A stretch of 64,000 bases of DNA from assembly GCF_027925145.1 (NCBI RefSeq), contig NZ_AP027130.1:1426001-1490000 (forward strand), in the 5' to 3' direction. This stretch comes from Thermodesulfomicrobium sp. WS (GTDB lineage: Bacteria; Desulfobacterota; Desulfovibrionia; Desulfovibrionales; Desulfomicrobiaceae). Each line of letters starts with the position of its first letter. The stretch's first letter is position 1. Below the pieces are notes generated by a model. The model was not told the DNA's origin, did no database searches, and was given only the letters and a program-made list of their open reading frames with translations. Shown here one piece after another: positions 48,573 to 57,993 of the stretch. Position numbers and translations under genes: made by a program.

Positions 48573-48581
48573 GGAGTATTC

Positions 48582-48857
48582 ATGATCAAGTTTATCGTTT
48601 TCATTGCCGCTGGGTTTATTTTGTACAAGCTCGTCGTGGGCGATCGTCGCAAAAAGGAACAATTGCGCAAGGAAACCCAGCGGACCATGGAAAAGGAAGG
48701 TGTCCTCGTCAAAGATCCCATTTGTGGAACTTATGTGTCCAAGGATTCCGACATTCGGGTCAAAAACGGCGATCAGACCTTCTGTTTTTGTAGCTACGAG
48801 TGCCGGGAAGCCTATCTGGAAAAAATTCAGAAAAAAGTCGATCCGGAAAATACATAA
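48582..48857 (+). CDS. Membrane-anchored YHS/TRASH-like metal-binding small protein
   Basis: Protein of 91 aa with one N-terminal membrane segment (residues 1-18), a basic/charged stretch, and then DPICGTYVSKDSDI and FCFCSYECREAYL. This is the Cys pattern of YHS/TRASH domains, thought to bind metal. The domain should face the cytoplasm. An AAGGAG lies 5 bases before the ATG. It follows folK by 9 bases. Function unknown. Confidence 0.75.
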   Translation: MIKFIVFIAAGFILYKLVVGDRRKKEQLRKETQRTMEKEGVLVKDPICGTYVSKDSDIRVKNGDQTFCFCSYECREAYLEKIQKKVDPENT

Positions 48858-48908
48858 TGTAAATTATGTAAACTTAAAAATCACCAGCTATCTTTGGAGA
48901 AAACACCC

Positions 48909-49430
48909 ATGGCATTGCACTCGCGGATTTCCTTCGTTCTCCCATGGACGGTGGGACTCATCGTCTTTTTCGCGGCATCTGCCTGTATGGCTTCTTCTGC
49001 GCCGCAAAACACGCCGAACTCCACGATACCAACGGCATCGGCCCCTTCCACGGCATCTGCCGAGGAGCCTGCGGTGAACGCTTCCAAGATTCCCCTCGAC
49101 GTCCAAAGCATGGGGGCGGATAGCGCAGGCGCACTCCTGGGCTTCAAGCTCAAGGAAGCGGTGCTGCAGAGCTCGTTTTTTACCTTGACGCCCGGGGGCA
49201 AGCGCTTTGTGCTGCGTCTTGTCACCAAACCCGAATTTGGCGATCGCCCTTATTTGAGCTCTGTTTATGCAGTCGCCCTCTTCTACCAAGAAGCTCCTGA
49301 TATCCTTCCCTATTTTCTTGACGTGCGCTGCGGCATGGTGGATGCGGAAAACGTCCAAGCTGAAATCAATGCCATTTTCGATTGGACATCGGATCTCACC
49401 AAAAAATTTCGATACTTGCTTACCCAATAG
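48909..49430 (+). CDS. Hypothetical exported protein
   Basis: Protein of 173 aa with a signal peptide (membrane segment about residues 10-27, cut near CMASSA), then a 35-residue Ser/Thr/Pro/Ala-rich linker, then a compact domain of about 110 residues (VLRLVTKPEFGDRPYLSSVY). No known family was recognised. A Cys in SACMAS might act as lipobox, but the pattern is not ideal. GGAG lies 10 bases before the ATG at 48909. Confidence 0.65.
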   Translation: MALHSRISFVLPWTVGLIVFFAASACMASSAPQNTPNSTIPTASAPSTASAEEPAVNASKIPLDVQSMGADSAGALLGFKLKEAVLQSSFFTLTPGGKRFVLRLVTKPEFGDRPYLSSVYAVALFYQEAPDILPYFLDVRCGMVDAENVQAEINAIFDWTSDLTKKFRYLLTQ

Positions 49431-49509
49431 CCCAAAGCAAAAAGCCGCATTGCACTTGCCTTTATCCTGGCGTTGGGGATAGAAGAAAGCCAAACCCTGG
49501 AGGTCCCCC

Positions 49510-49830
49510 ATGACGCCAGATCGCCTATGGCAACGACAAGCCTGCTTCGAATCCTGCGAAGCCGAGGTGGAGGGTACGGGAGAACGGGTACTGTGCCATG
49601 TGCTCGACTATAGCTTTACCGGAGTGCGATTGGGGGTGGACCGACCATTGCCGGTAGGAGCGCGCTTGCGTGTTCGCCTTCGGGATGGGACGCAGGGGCC
49701 CCTGATTTCTCTTTTAGCACGACCAGCAGCCATCGCATGGTGCCGACCCGCCCCAGATCCTGGGCAATGGTTTTTTGAAATCGGGCTCCAGCTCGCGGAT
49801 GCATCTTCTTCTCGTCCTCGGAAAGTTTGA
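49510..49830 (+). CDS. PilZ domain protein
   Basis: Stand-alone PilZ domain of 106 aa. The c-di-GMP-binding RxxxR motif is seen as RLWQR at residues 5-9, and the second motif D/NxSxxG as DYSFTG at residues 33-38; the barrel strand GLQLAD closes the domain. It probably binds c-di-GMP and passes the signal to a partner protein. GGAGGT lies 4 bases before the ATG. The partner is not evident in the surrounding genes. Confidence 0.85.
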   Translation: MTPDRLWQRQACFESCEAEVEGTGERVLCHVLDYSFTGVRLGVDRPLPVGARLRVRLRDGTQGPLISLLARPAAIAWCRPAPDPGQWFFEIGLQLADASSSRPRKV

Positions 49831-49938
49831 AAATTTGTACCGACGCAGGGGTTGTCCTCCCGCTATCTCCTGGATAAGGCTGCGGATAGTCTTTGGCCAA
49901 TACGCATCGTTGTATGCGCAAACCCAGGGGATATGCCT

Positions 49939-51345
49939 ATGCGCCATACCATTCGTGATGCCGTTCGTCGTCCCCCATCCCTTCTGGTGCGTCTGCTTAC
50001 CTGCTGCGTCGTGAGCCTGGCCATCACCATCATGGGCGGAGGGCTCTTCGTTCTTCTCTTCCATCCAGAAATCACGTTTTCCAGCATCCAACCCCAAGAA
50101 TCCATTACCCTTCTCGAACATCAGCCTGCCTCGCAAGAGCAGGTCTTCACTGCCGCGGCGTCTCAAGAACAACCGAACGCCGCCGCCCAAGCCGATGTCC
50201 CCTCCGAACCCGCACTGCAGGAGCCGGAACTCACCCGTATCGTTCGGGAGATTGAGCAGGGGGATACCCCCACTTCCCTCCTCGCCGAACATCTCGCTTT
50301 GGAGCATATCTACTCGTTATGTAGCGCCAGCCAAAAGGTTTATTCTTTGGAGCAACTCCGGGCAGGGCACCCCTTGGTGATGCTGCTGGAAGGAGAAAAA
50401 CTGGTGGGACTGGAGTACGAAATCGATGCCAACGAACGGCTGGTGGTCAACCTTCAGGGAGACAATCCGGAGATCCGCAAGGAGTCCATTCCGTACGAAG
50501 TGCGCCAGGAAACCATCGTCGGGACTATCGATGGCTCCCTGTGGAACACCATGCAAGTCTTGGGGGAGCAGCCGGAGCTCATTGTCCGTCTCGCCAATCT
50601 TTTCAGTTGGGATATCGATTTCCATCGAGAGATCCAGCCTGGCGATTCCTTCCAGCTCATTGTGGACAAACGTTTTCGAGACGGGAAATTTGCCGGATAC
50701 GGGGATATTCACGCCGCCAGCTTCACCAATGCAGGCACTACGTATTATGCCTTCCATTACACGACCAGCAGCGGTGAATCCGGATACTATGATGCACAGG
50801 GAAGATCCCTACGCAAGGACTTCTTGCGCGCTCCATTGCCTTTTCTCAAAGTTTCTTCTGCCTACTCCATGAATCGCCTTCACCCCATTTTAGGCTACCG
50901 CAGACCACATCAAGGCGTCGATTACTCCGCCCCAAAAGGGACACCCATTTTTGCGGTTGCTGATGGGACGATCGTTGCACGAGGCTATAATGGTTCCCAA
51001 GGAAATTTTATTGTTCTTCGCCATGCTGGAGAAATGAAGACCGTGTATAACCATATGAGCAAGTTTAATCCAAATTATCAAAAAGGTACTCATGTCAAAC
51101 AGGGTGCGGTGATTGGATACGTAGGAAGTACTGGATATGCCACTGGTCCGCATCTCGACTTTCGCATGCAGATTGGAAATAAGTACATCAACCCTCAAGA
51201 ATACTATAAAAAGCACAAGACAACGCCGTCCAAAGTCTTGGCCGCAAAAGAGTTGGCCCGCTTTCGGGAGCACATCACGATGTGGCAGGCGGAGCTTCAG
51301 CGCCGCGCCACCGCCATTGCGCAAACGCAAACGCCGCAGCCCTAG
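49939..51345 (+). CDS. M23 family peptidoglycan endopeptidase (OapA/MepM-like)
   Basis: Protein of 468 aa with an N-terminal membrane segment (about residues 20-42), an acidic/Gln-rich linker, an OapA/LysM-like region (residues 90-200) and a C-terminal M23 (LytM) domain. Zinc ligands are seen in RRPHQGVDYSAPKG (His and Asp) near residue 322. The later motif reads TGPHLDFRM, so the second His of the usual HxH is Asp, a variant that may alter zinc binding. It should cut peptide cross-links in the cell wall from the inner membrane. The ATG at 49939 has AGGGG 8 bases upstream. The end overlaps the converging ybbP by 4 bases. Confidence 0.88.
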   Translation: MRHTIRDAVRRPPSLLVRLLTCCVVSLAITIMGGGLFVLLFHPEITFSSIQPQESITLLEHQPASQEQVFTAAASQEQPNAAAQADVPSEPALQEPELTRIVREIEQGDTPTSLLAEHLALEHIYSLCSASQKVYSLEQLRAGHPLVMLLEGEKLVGLEYEIDANERLVVNLQGDNPEIRKESIPYEVRQETIVGTIDGSLWNTMQVLGEQPELIVRLANLFSWDIDFHREIQPGDSFQLIVDKRFRDGKFAGYGDIHAASFTNAGTTYYAFHYTTSSGESGYYDAQGRSLRKDFLRAPLPFLKVSSAYSMNRLHPILGYRRPHQGVDYSAPKGTPIFAVADGTIVARGYNGSQGNFIVLRHAGEMKTVYNHMSKFNPNYQKGTHVKQGAVIGYVGSTGYATGPHLDFRMQIGNKYINPQEYYKKHKTTPSKVLAAKELARFREHITMWQAELQRRATAIAQTQTPQP

Positions 51346-53831
51346 TCATTCCGGAGCCATCGCCAGGCGGGGAGACGCAACACGTTCCACGTGCGCCGCA
51401 AGGCCAGGCCCACTGCGAGACAGGCCCCTGCCAGCGGGATGAGCACCGCCTGTTGGGCATGCCAGCGAAACCCAAGGTGGAGCAGCCCCTCCACCACCGC
51501 CTGGGACGCGAGTGTTGCGATGCCCATGGCCATCCCGCTCGCCACGAGTGCTGCGAGCACAAACTCCACCGCAAGGATGCGCACCGTTTGCAGGCGGGTG
51601 GCACCGCACACCTTATAGACCACGGCTTCAAAATGCCGCGCCTCTTGGTCCGCGGCAAAACTTCCCATGAGCACCATAAGGCCCACCACCACGGCAAGTC
51701 CCCCCAAAAGTGCCATGGCAAGACCCAAACGCCCCACCACGGTGCTCACTTCCGCAAGGATGCGCCGCACATCCACGATGGCCACTTGAGGAAATGCGCG
51801 CGCGATAGCGGTAAAAACCGTTTCCGCAGCCTCTGGGGGGGCCTGGATGGTGCCGAGCAGCGTCCGTGGGGCGGCCTCGAGCACCCCTGGGGCGAAAATG
51901 ATGGCGAATTGGAGATTCAAAGTAGTCCAGTCCACCTGGCGCACGCTCATGATGGACGCCTCCACCTCGCGGCCCAAGATATTGAAGCGCAGCCGATCCC
52001 CCACCTGCACGCCGAAACCTTGGGCCAAATCCGCGGTGATGGAGACACGGGGCTCGGCAACGGTGGCATTGGGCGTCCACCATACCCCAGCCACGAGGGT
52101 GCTGCCTTCCGGGAGGGCCAGCGCCGAGGTGAGCATCCGGTCCGATCGGACCGCCCACTGCACTTCCGGGGCAATGGGAACAGTCTCCACTTCCTGGCCG
52201 CGGATATGGGTGATGCGGCCACGTACCACCGGCTGCAAGCGGACGCGCTCTGCCCCGGCGGCATGGGCCACTTGACGGAAGTGGTCCTCTTCGTGCGGCG
52301 GCACGTCGAGCACGAAAAAGCTGGGGGCCTGCCGAGCGATCTCTTCTCCAAGGGAAGCGCCTAAGGAATCCGTCACCAAACGCACCGCCCCGAGCATGCC
52401 GAGTCCCAACCCTAAGACGAGCACCAAACGGGGCCCTGATGCCCCAGGGCGGGCCATGTTGGCCATGGCCAGGCGCCAGGTGGGCCAAGGAAGGCTCCGG
52501 CCCAAGCGGGCCGCGGCGCGCACCCCCATGGCCGCAAGCCAGAGCACGGCAAAGCTTGCCCCCACGCCAAGCACAAACCATACCCCCAAACGGAGACGGT
52601 CGGCCAGAAGCAGGACCACCATCGCAAGGGCCGCCGCTCCCACGACTATCGTCCCCCAGGCCCACAAGGGCGCCTTACGGGCAAACCCCACCCCACGTGC
52701 ACTCTGCCGGAATACTACCGCTGCCGGCACCGCCACTGCGCGGCCCAAAGGCAGGGCCGCGAATACGGCCAGGATACAGAGCCCACAGGTGGCGCCCAGC
52801 AGCATGGGGGAAAAATACCAGCCCGGGACCACCACCGGCACGCCCCACGCCGCAAGGAGCCACGGCGTGCACGCACCGAGAACCACCCCCGCGGCGATGG
52901 CAAGCCCGCCCATCAAGAGCACAGATCCCCCGTGCACCACCAGGAGCACCCGGGTCGAAGCACCCAGCGCCTTCCACACCGCAAGTTCCAGCAGCCGGGA
53001 AGCCATGTGTGCGCGCACCCCGCTTGCCACCCCGAGGCCGCCCACCAAAAGGATCCCCAATGCCACGAAGGAGCTTACGGTGCGCAGGCGCTCAAGTAGC
53101 GTTTCCATGCGGCCGGAGGCGCGCGTGAAAGGCCGTACCCGCCATCCCGAATCCCCGATGGCGACGATCTCGTGGGCCACTGCTTCGGCGCGGGAGGCAT
53201 CGGGCAGGCGCAGGGCATAGGTGCTCTGAAAAAGACTCCCAGGAACGAGGAGGCCGGTGAGCTCGAGGGCTTTGCGGGAGAGTATGACCCGCGGCCCCAA
53301 GGTGAAGAGATCCAAGGATCTGCCCGGCTCCTTTTCGATAATGCCAGCGACGGTAAGCCAGGAGTTCCCCAAGCGCACACGCTCTCCCACTCGCGCCCCG
53401 AGACGTGTCAGGACTTCGGCGTCCACCATCACGCTTTCCGGAGACATCTCCGCGCCGGTCACGTTTCCGCGGCCGGCGATGGTGAGGCTCCCGTAGAGGG
53501 GATAGGTCTCGTCCACTGCCTTGGCTTCCACCAGCGTGCTCTTTTCTTGGCTGTGGAGCATGGTGCGTACGGTGGTGGTGTGGCCAAGGGTCCCGTAGGC
53601 CGCAATGCGCTCGAGCTCCTGCGGGGAAAGGGTTCGCGATGTCAGCTCAATGGCGACGTCTCCGCCCAAAATTTCTCGCGCGTCCAGCTCCAGGGCCTGG
53701 CGTATCGACGCCGCAGTGGTCCCGATGGCGGTCATGGCCGCCACGCCGATGGCCAGGCTCACGAGCACCCAGCGGCTGCCGCGCATCCCTCGCCGCCATT
53801 CCCGCAGGCACCAGGCAAGGATCGGGGTCAT
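51342..53831 (-). CDS. ybbP: YbbP-like ABC transporter permease (FtsX family)
   Basis: Inner-membrane protein of 829 aa with FtsX-type permease domains in two halves (about 10 membrane segments) and large periplasmic regions (MacB-like). The layout of ybbP-ybbA divergent from tesA is the same as in E. coli, which supports the name. Such MacB-type systems do not import; they move lipids or proteins at the outer face of the membrane, or transmit force. The start overlaps the ATPase stop (ATGA). Confidence 0.88.
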   Translation of the reverse strand: MTPILAWCLREWRRGMRGSRWVLVSLAIGVAAMTAIGTTAASIRQALELDAREILGGDVAIELTSRTLSPQELERIAAYGTLGHTTTVRTMLHSQEKSTLVEAKAVDETYPLYGSLTIAGRGNVTGAEMSPESVMVDAEVLTRLGARVGERVRLGNSWLTVAGIIEKEPGRSLDLFTLGPRVILSRKALELTGLLVPGSLFQSTYALRLPDASRAEAVAHEIVAIGDSGWRVRPFTRASGRMETLLERLRTVSSFVALGILLVGGLGVASGVRAHMASRLLELAVWKALGASTRVLLVVHGGSVLLMGGLAIAAGVVLGACTPWLLAAWGVPVVVPGWYFSPMLLGATCGLCILAVFAALPLGRAVAVPAAVVFRQSARGVGFARKAPLWAWGTIVVGAAALAMVVLLLADRLRLGVWFVLGVGASFAVLWLAAMGVRAAARLGRSLPWPTWRLAMANMARPGASGPRLVLVLGLGLGMLGAVRLVTDSLGASLGEEIARQAPSFFVLDVPPHEEDHFRQVAHAAGAERVRLQPVVRGRITHIRGQEVETVPIAPEVQWAVRSDRMLTSALALPEGSTLVAGVWWTPNATVAEPRVSITADLAQGFGVQVGDRLRFNILGREVEASIMSVRQVDWTTLNLQFAIIFAPGVLEAAPRTLLGTIQAPPEAAETVFTAIARAFPQVAIVDVRRILAEVSTVVGRLGLAMALLGGLAVVVGLMVLMGSFAADQEARHFEAVVYKVCGATRLQTVRILAVEFVLAALVASGMAMGIATLASQAVVEGLLHLGFRWHAQQAVLIPLAGACLAVGLALRRTWNVLRLPAWRWLRND

Positions 53832-54490
53832 ACGTCCTCCATGCGGCCGCCCGCCAAACGCATGCGGCGTTGGCAACGGGCCGCTAACGCAGGATCATGG
53901 GTCACCAAAAGGAGCGTGGTGCCATGCTCCTCATGCAGGGCAAAAAGCAGTTCCATGACCCGCGCGCCGGTGGCGGCGTCCAGGTTTCCAGTGGGTTCAT
54001 CGGCGAGGATCAGGGCGGGGCCGCCGGCAAAGGCGCGGGCCACCGCCACCCGCTGCTGCTCTCCGCCGGAAAGTTGGGAAGGCAGATGATGCAGCCGGTG
54101 CTCCAGCCCCACCTGGATAAGGGCCTGTCTGGCCCGCTTGCGGGCATCGCTCACCCCGGCCAGTTCCAAGGGCAGGGCAACGTTGTCTTCCGCGCTCAAG
54201 GCAGGAAGGAGGAGGAAGTTTTGGAACACAATCCCCACGTACTGCTGCCGGAAGCGGGCCAGCCCGTCTTCACCCATGCTGGAGAGGTCATGGCCGGCCA
54301 CATGGATGCTCCCTGCGCTCGGGCGCTCCAGGCCGGAAAGCAGCATCAAAAGCGAGGTCTTGCCCGAACCCGAAGGGCCAACTACGGCCACACTCTCGCC
54401 GGATTCCACCTGAAAACTGAGGTTCTGAAGTACGTTGACCGGCGCAGCGCCGGAAATTAGAGTCAAACTGAGATCATGTACGGTGATCAT
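53828..54490 (-). CDS. ybbA: YbbA-like ABC transporter ATP-binding protein
   Basis: ATPase of 220 aa in the LolD/MacB group. Walker A VVGPSGSGKTSLLML is near residue 39, signature LSGGEQQRVAVARAF near residue 145, Walker B LILADEPTGNLDAATG near residue 165, and H-loop VTHDPAL near residue 201. It pairs with the YbbP-like permease just downstream. Its start codon lies only 10 bases from the start of divergent tesA, so each promoter must lie inside the other gene. A start four codons earlier (54502) would overlap tesA. Confidence 0.9.
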   Translation of the reverse strand: MITVHDLSLTLISGAAPVNVLQNLSFQVESGESVAVVGPSGSGKTSLLMLLSGLERPSAGSIHVAGHDLSSMGEDGLARFRQQYVGIVFQNFLLLPALSAEDNVALPLELAGVSDARKRARQALIQVGLEHRLHHLPSQLSGGEQQRVAVARAFAGGPALILADEPTGNLDAATGARVMELLFALHEEHGTTLLLVTHDPALAARCQRRMRLAGGRMEDV

Positions 54491-54500
54491 GGGGGTATGC

Positions 54501-55151
54501 ATGCGTCTTTTCTCCGTATTTTCCGCACTTGGCGTTATGCTGGCAGCAACTCCGGCCCTTGCAGGGGGCATCACAATCCTCGCCATGGGCGATAGCCTCA
54601 CCGCAGGATATGGCCTGCCACCTTCGCAATCCTTCCCTGCAGTACTCGAACGAAAGCTCGTTTCCCGCGGCTGGGAGGTGCGCATCATCAACGCCGGGGT
54701 TTCCGGGGACACCTCGGCAGGGGGACGTAGCCGTATGGCCTGGGCTCTCGCGGATAAACCCCAACTGGTTATCCTCGCCCTCGGGGCCAATGACGCCCTG
54801 CGCGGCCTTCCCCCCCAGGCCCTGCGCGACAACCTGGAGGCCATAATCCAGGCCGCCCTCGCAGCCGATGCCCGGGTGCTCTTGGTGGGGATGTATGCCC
54901 CCCGCAATTGGGACGCCGACTACCAACAGCGTTTCAACGCCGTGTATCCCGAGCTTGCCCAGCGCTACGGCCTTGCCCTGTATCCCTTTTTTCTCGAAGG
55001 CGTCTACGGGCATCCTGAGCTTTTGTTGGAAGACGGCATCCACCCCAACGCCGCTGGCGTCGAGCGCATGGTGGCCGGGGTTTTGCCTTTGGTGGAAGCG
55101 GAACTCAAGCACCTGCTGCCCGAAGCAGGGACGCCGGCAGGTCGTCCGTAA
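54501..55151 (+). CDS. tesA: Periplasmic SGNH/GDSL esterase TesA
   Basis: Esterase (acyl-CoA thioesterase I / lysophospholipase L1 type) of 216 aa with a signal peptide of about 21 residues ending in ATPALAG. The SGNH blocks are visible: AMGDSLTAGYG with the Ser nucleophile near residue 32, a Gly in NAGVSGDTS, Asn in LGANDALRG, and the Asp/His pair in EDGIHPNAAG. It hydrolyses fatty esters in the periplasm. GGGGG lies about 6 bases before the ATG. The TAA stop overlaps the next start (TAATG). Confidence 0.92.
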   Translation: MRLFSVFSALGVMLAATPALAGGITILAMGDSLTAGYGLPPSQSFPAVLERKLVSRGWEVRIINAGVSGDTSAGGRSRMAWALADKPQLVILALGANDALRGLPPQALRDNLEAIIQAALAADARVLLVGMYAPRNWDADYQQRFNAVYPELAQRYGLALYPFFLEGVYGHPELLLEDGIHPNAAGVERMVAGVLPLVEAELKHLLPEAGTPAGRP

Positions 55152-55954
55152 TGACCGCGTCCAGCACTGCGCCCTTCTGGCGCTGGCGCCCTTCTTTCCT
55201 GGACACCGCGGTGCCGCCCATTGGCCCGTACACTCCGCCAGCAGGGCTGGACGTGGTTTACGAAGACCAGGATATGGCCATCATCCACAAACCGGCAGGG
55301 ATTCTCAGCGTCCCCGGCCGGGATCCGGCTTTTGCCGACAGCATTCTCACGCGGGTGCGGCAGCACCATCCCCATGCCCAGGCCGTGAACCGCCTGGATC
55401 TGCCCACCTCCGGACTTGTGGTGGTGGCCCTGCGCCGCAAGGCGGAAAGCCATCTCAAGTCCCAATTTCGGCAGCGGCAGGTGACCAAGGCGTATCTGGC
55501 GGTGGCTGCCGGCCGCGTGCAGGCCCCCCATGGCCACATCACCTTGCCCATGCGCTGCGACTTCCCCCGCCGCCCCATGCAGACCATCTGCTTGCAGCTG
55601 GGCAAGCCTGCCTGGACCGAATTCACGGTACTTGAGTACTTCCGCGATGCCACATTGCTTCTGCTAATCCCACACACCGGCAGGTCCCACCAACTGCGCC
55701 TACACCTGGCGGCCATAGACCATCCGCTCCTGGGAGACTCTTTCTACGCCCCGCCCGCAGTGGCCAAGGCTGCGCCGCGCCTGCTTTTGCACGCAGCAAT
55801 CTTAGGGCTCCGACATCCCTACCGCGAGCAGTGGATGTGCTTTACCGCGCCTTGCCCTTTTGCCCCGCAAGTGCGCCTGCCGATGCCAGCGCCCCAGGCA
55901 GGTCCGTGGATGCCCCAGGAAGCGGAGATGGCCGCAACCAGCGCCAATGCGTAG
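55151..55954 (+). CDS. RluA-family RNA pseudouridine synthase
   Basis: Enzyme of 267 aa that turns uridine into pseudouridine in rRNA or tRNA. The catalytic Asp is in the family motif NRLDLPTSGLVVV near residue 83 (most relatives read HRLD). Further blocks are YEDQDMAIIHKPAG and the PHTGRSHQLRLHLA segment near residue 175. No S4 domain is present, which fits the RluA group, but the target position cannot be told. It is translated with tesA through a one-base overlap. Confidence 0.87.
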   Translation: MTASSTAPFWRWRPSFLDTAVPPIGPYTPPAGLDVVYEDQDMAIIHKPAGILSVPGRDPAFADSILTRVRQHHPHAQAVNRLDLPTSGLVVVALRRKAESHLKSQFRQRQVTKAYLAVAAGRVQAPHGHITLPMRCDFPRRPMQTICLQLGKPAWTEFTVLEYFRDATLLLLIPHTGRSHQLRLHLAAIDHPLLGDSFYAPPAVAKAAPRLLLHAAILGLRHPYREQWMCFTAPCPFAPQVRLPMPAPQAGPWMPQEAEMAATSANA

Positions 55955-56012
55955 CCGATGCAGTCAACATCGGGGCCGCAGAACCCTTGGCGGTGCGGCG
56001 GCTCCAGCGTGT

Positions 56013-56645
56013 CTACTGCACTTTTCCTTCGATGACCGTGACGCCGTGCGGCGGGGTAAAGGTAAACGCTTTGGGGTCCACCGCAGCATCCGTCTCAATG
56101 GCTTTGAGCTCAAGGGCATTGGTATTGCCGAAAAAATCCACGATGCTGATACGTTCGAGCAGTCCATCGTCGGGACGGATCCATACCCGCGCAAAGGTCA
56201 GTCCCGGCTCAGGTTCCTTGGGAGTGAGCTCCAAGAGATGCAGCCCGGCATCCATGCCTTTGTCGGTGATCATAAAATCTTCTTTGAGATTGGCCTCACC
56301 AGAGAGAAAACGCAGCATCGTCTTGGACTGAAAGATTTGCTCTACGGTGTATCGGTACACAACGCCGTCTTCTGGCAAATACTCCCACACTATTTTTGGA
56401 CCGACAATCAACACTTCTTCCTCAGGACTCGTTGTCTCCCATCGCAAAAGCTTGGGTTTTGCAAAAACGATGGAACCGAGACGCTCTTCGGTCTTTTTTG
56501 TGGCCGCGTTGGTAAGGTTCTGGGTGAAGAAGGCGCGGAATGAATGTAATGTTTCATAGCGCTTTTGAAACATCTCTGTGATATCCGAGGCAAGTGCCAA
56601 AGCAGGAAAAATCATGCTGTAAAGAAATATTCCGAGAATTCGCAT
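56013..56645 (-). CDS. lolA: Outer-membrane lipoprotein carrier protein LolA
   Basis: Periplasmic chaperone of 210 aa that carries lipoproteins from the inner to the outer membrane. It has a signal peptide of about 19 residues (ALALA) and LolA-type segments: SFRAFFTQNL, GSIVFAKPKLLRWE (with the Arg-Trp pair of the lipid cavity) and IVGPKIVWEYLPEDG. AGGAG lies 6 bases before the start. It stands alone between two convergent or divergent neighbours. Confidence 0.9.
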   Translation of the reverse strand: MRILGIFLYSMIFPALALASDITEMFQKRYETLHSFRAFFTQNLTNAATKKTEERLGSIVFAKPKLLRWETTSPEEEVLIVGPKIVWEYLPEDGVVYRYTVEQIFQSKTMLRFLSGEANLKEDFMITDKGMDAGLHLLELTPKEPEPGLTFARVWIRPDDGLLERISIVDFFGNTNALELKAIETDAAVDPKAFTFTPPHGVTVIEGKVQ

Positions 56646-56732
56646 AGACTGCTCCTAGAATCTCAAGTTGCCTTCAAAAAAGAGAAAAGATAAGGGGCTG
56701 GACTTGTCTTTCCCCTGCAAACCACCACCGCC

Positions 56733-57929
56733 ATGCCCAAAGAAAAACCTTCGTTTCGCAACGCCGTCCCGGCCCTGCTTCTGCTGACCGGAGTGTTTTT
56801 TGTCAATTTTCTCGCCCGCACGGTGCTGGGGCCACTGCTTCTGCCCACAAGCGAGCGCCTGGGCGTGAGCCTTGCCACTGCGGCGCAGGCATTCGTGGCC
56901 CTGTCGGTGGGCTACAGTGTGGCCGTGTTCGGTGCGGGCTTCCTCTCCAGCCGCATCGGCCACCACCGCACCATTTGCCTGTGCCTTGTCCTTTTGGGAG
57001 GGAGCCTGCTTGGCCTCTCCAGGACCACAACCCTGGGTGGACTTCTTGCCTGGGTACTGATCTTGGGCCTGGGGGCAGGGCTCTACATGCCGTCCGGCGT
57101 GACCACCATCACTACCGTCACCCCACCGTCCGGCTGGAGCCGGGCCTTTGCCCTGCACGAGATGGCGCCCAATCTTTCCTTCGTCCTGGCCCCATTCGTC
57201 GTGGAATTAGCCGACCGCTTAGGGGCTGCCAGCATGACCTTTGCCTGGATCGGCTGGGCGAGCCTCGCCATGGGTGCACTCTACCTGTGGTGCGGACCCC
57301 GCATCGAGCGCCTTGGGGTAGCGCCGCACCTTGCTGCCTTGCGGCCGCTCGTGCAGAATCTTTCCTTTTGGGCGGTGGTGATGCTTTTTGTCATCACCGT
57401 GGGGGTGGAAGTCGGGGTCTATAGCGTCGTTCCCGCCTACCTGGTCCATGACCGAGGGCTTGGCGAGGCAGAGGCCAATATGTTTTTGGGCGCCTCCCGC
57501 GTCGTGTCTCTGGCGGTGCTCCCCTGGATGGGATGGATCACCGAACGCTTAGGCTTGGTGCGCACCCTTACGGTGTGCATGCTCGGGGTGAGCCTTACCA
57601 CATGCGTGGCAGGGGCAGGCCCTTTGCCCGTAAGTCTTGCCCTGCTCACGCTACAGCCGCTTTTGGCCGTATGTTTCTTTCCTGTAGGGTTTGCGGTTTT
57701 GGCCCAGGTGGTCCGAAGGGAAGAAAGCGACCTCAGCGTCTCGTTGGCGGTCACCTGCACTTCTCTTTTGGGCTCTGGACTGCTTCCCGCCACCTTGGCT
57801 GCCTGGGGTGAGCACGCAGGCTTTGCCTGGGCCTTTTTTGGCTTCGGCATGGCGAGCCTTGCGGGAAGTACCATCGCCCTGCTCTCTCTGTGGCGTCACC
57901 AAGGGCACACGTTGACGGTCAAACCGTAA
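56733..57929 (+). CDS. MFS transporter
   Basis: Major-facilitator membrane carrier of 398 aa with about 12 membrane segments in two halves. The loop between TM2 and TM3 (SSRIGHHRT) and the central loop after TM6 (WCGPRIERLGVAPH) are visible. The substrate cannot be read from sequence. No good ribosome binding site precedes the ATG. The gene stands alone, divergent from lolA and convergent with panB. Confidence 0.8.
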   Translation: MPKEKPSFRNAVPALLLLTGVFFVNFLARTVLGPLLLPTSERLGVSLATAAQAFVALSVGYSVAVFGAGFLSSRIGHHRTICLCLVLLGGSLLGLSRTTTLGGLLAWVLILGLGAGLYMPSGVTTITTVTPPSGWSRAFALHEMAPNLSFVLAPFVVELADRLGAASMTFAWIGWASLAMGALYLWCGPRIERLGVAPHLAALRPLVQNLSFWAVVMLFVITVGVEVGVYSVVPAYLVHDRGLGEAEANMFLGASRVVSLAVLPWMGWITERLGLVRTLTVCMLGVSLTTCVAGAGPLPVSLALLTLQPLLAVCFFPVGFAVLAQVVRREESDLSVSLAVTCTSLLGSGLLPATLAAWGEHAGFAWAFFGFGMASLAGSTIALLSLWRHQGHTLTVKP

Positions 57930-57993
57930 GCGCACGACCCATCGTCCGGCAAAGCCGTGCAGCCATCCCAAAGGCAGGCGTCCACTTGCCTCC

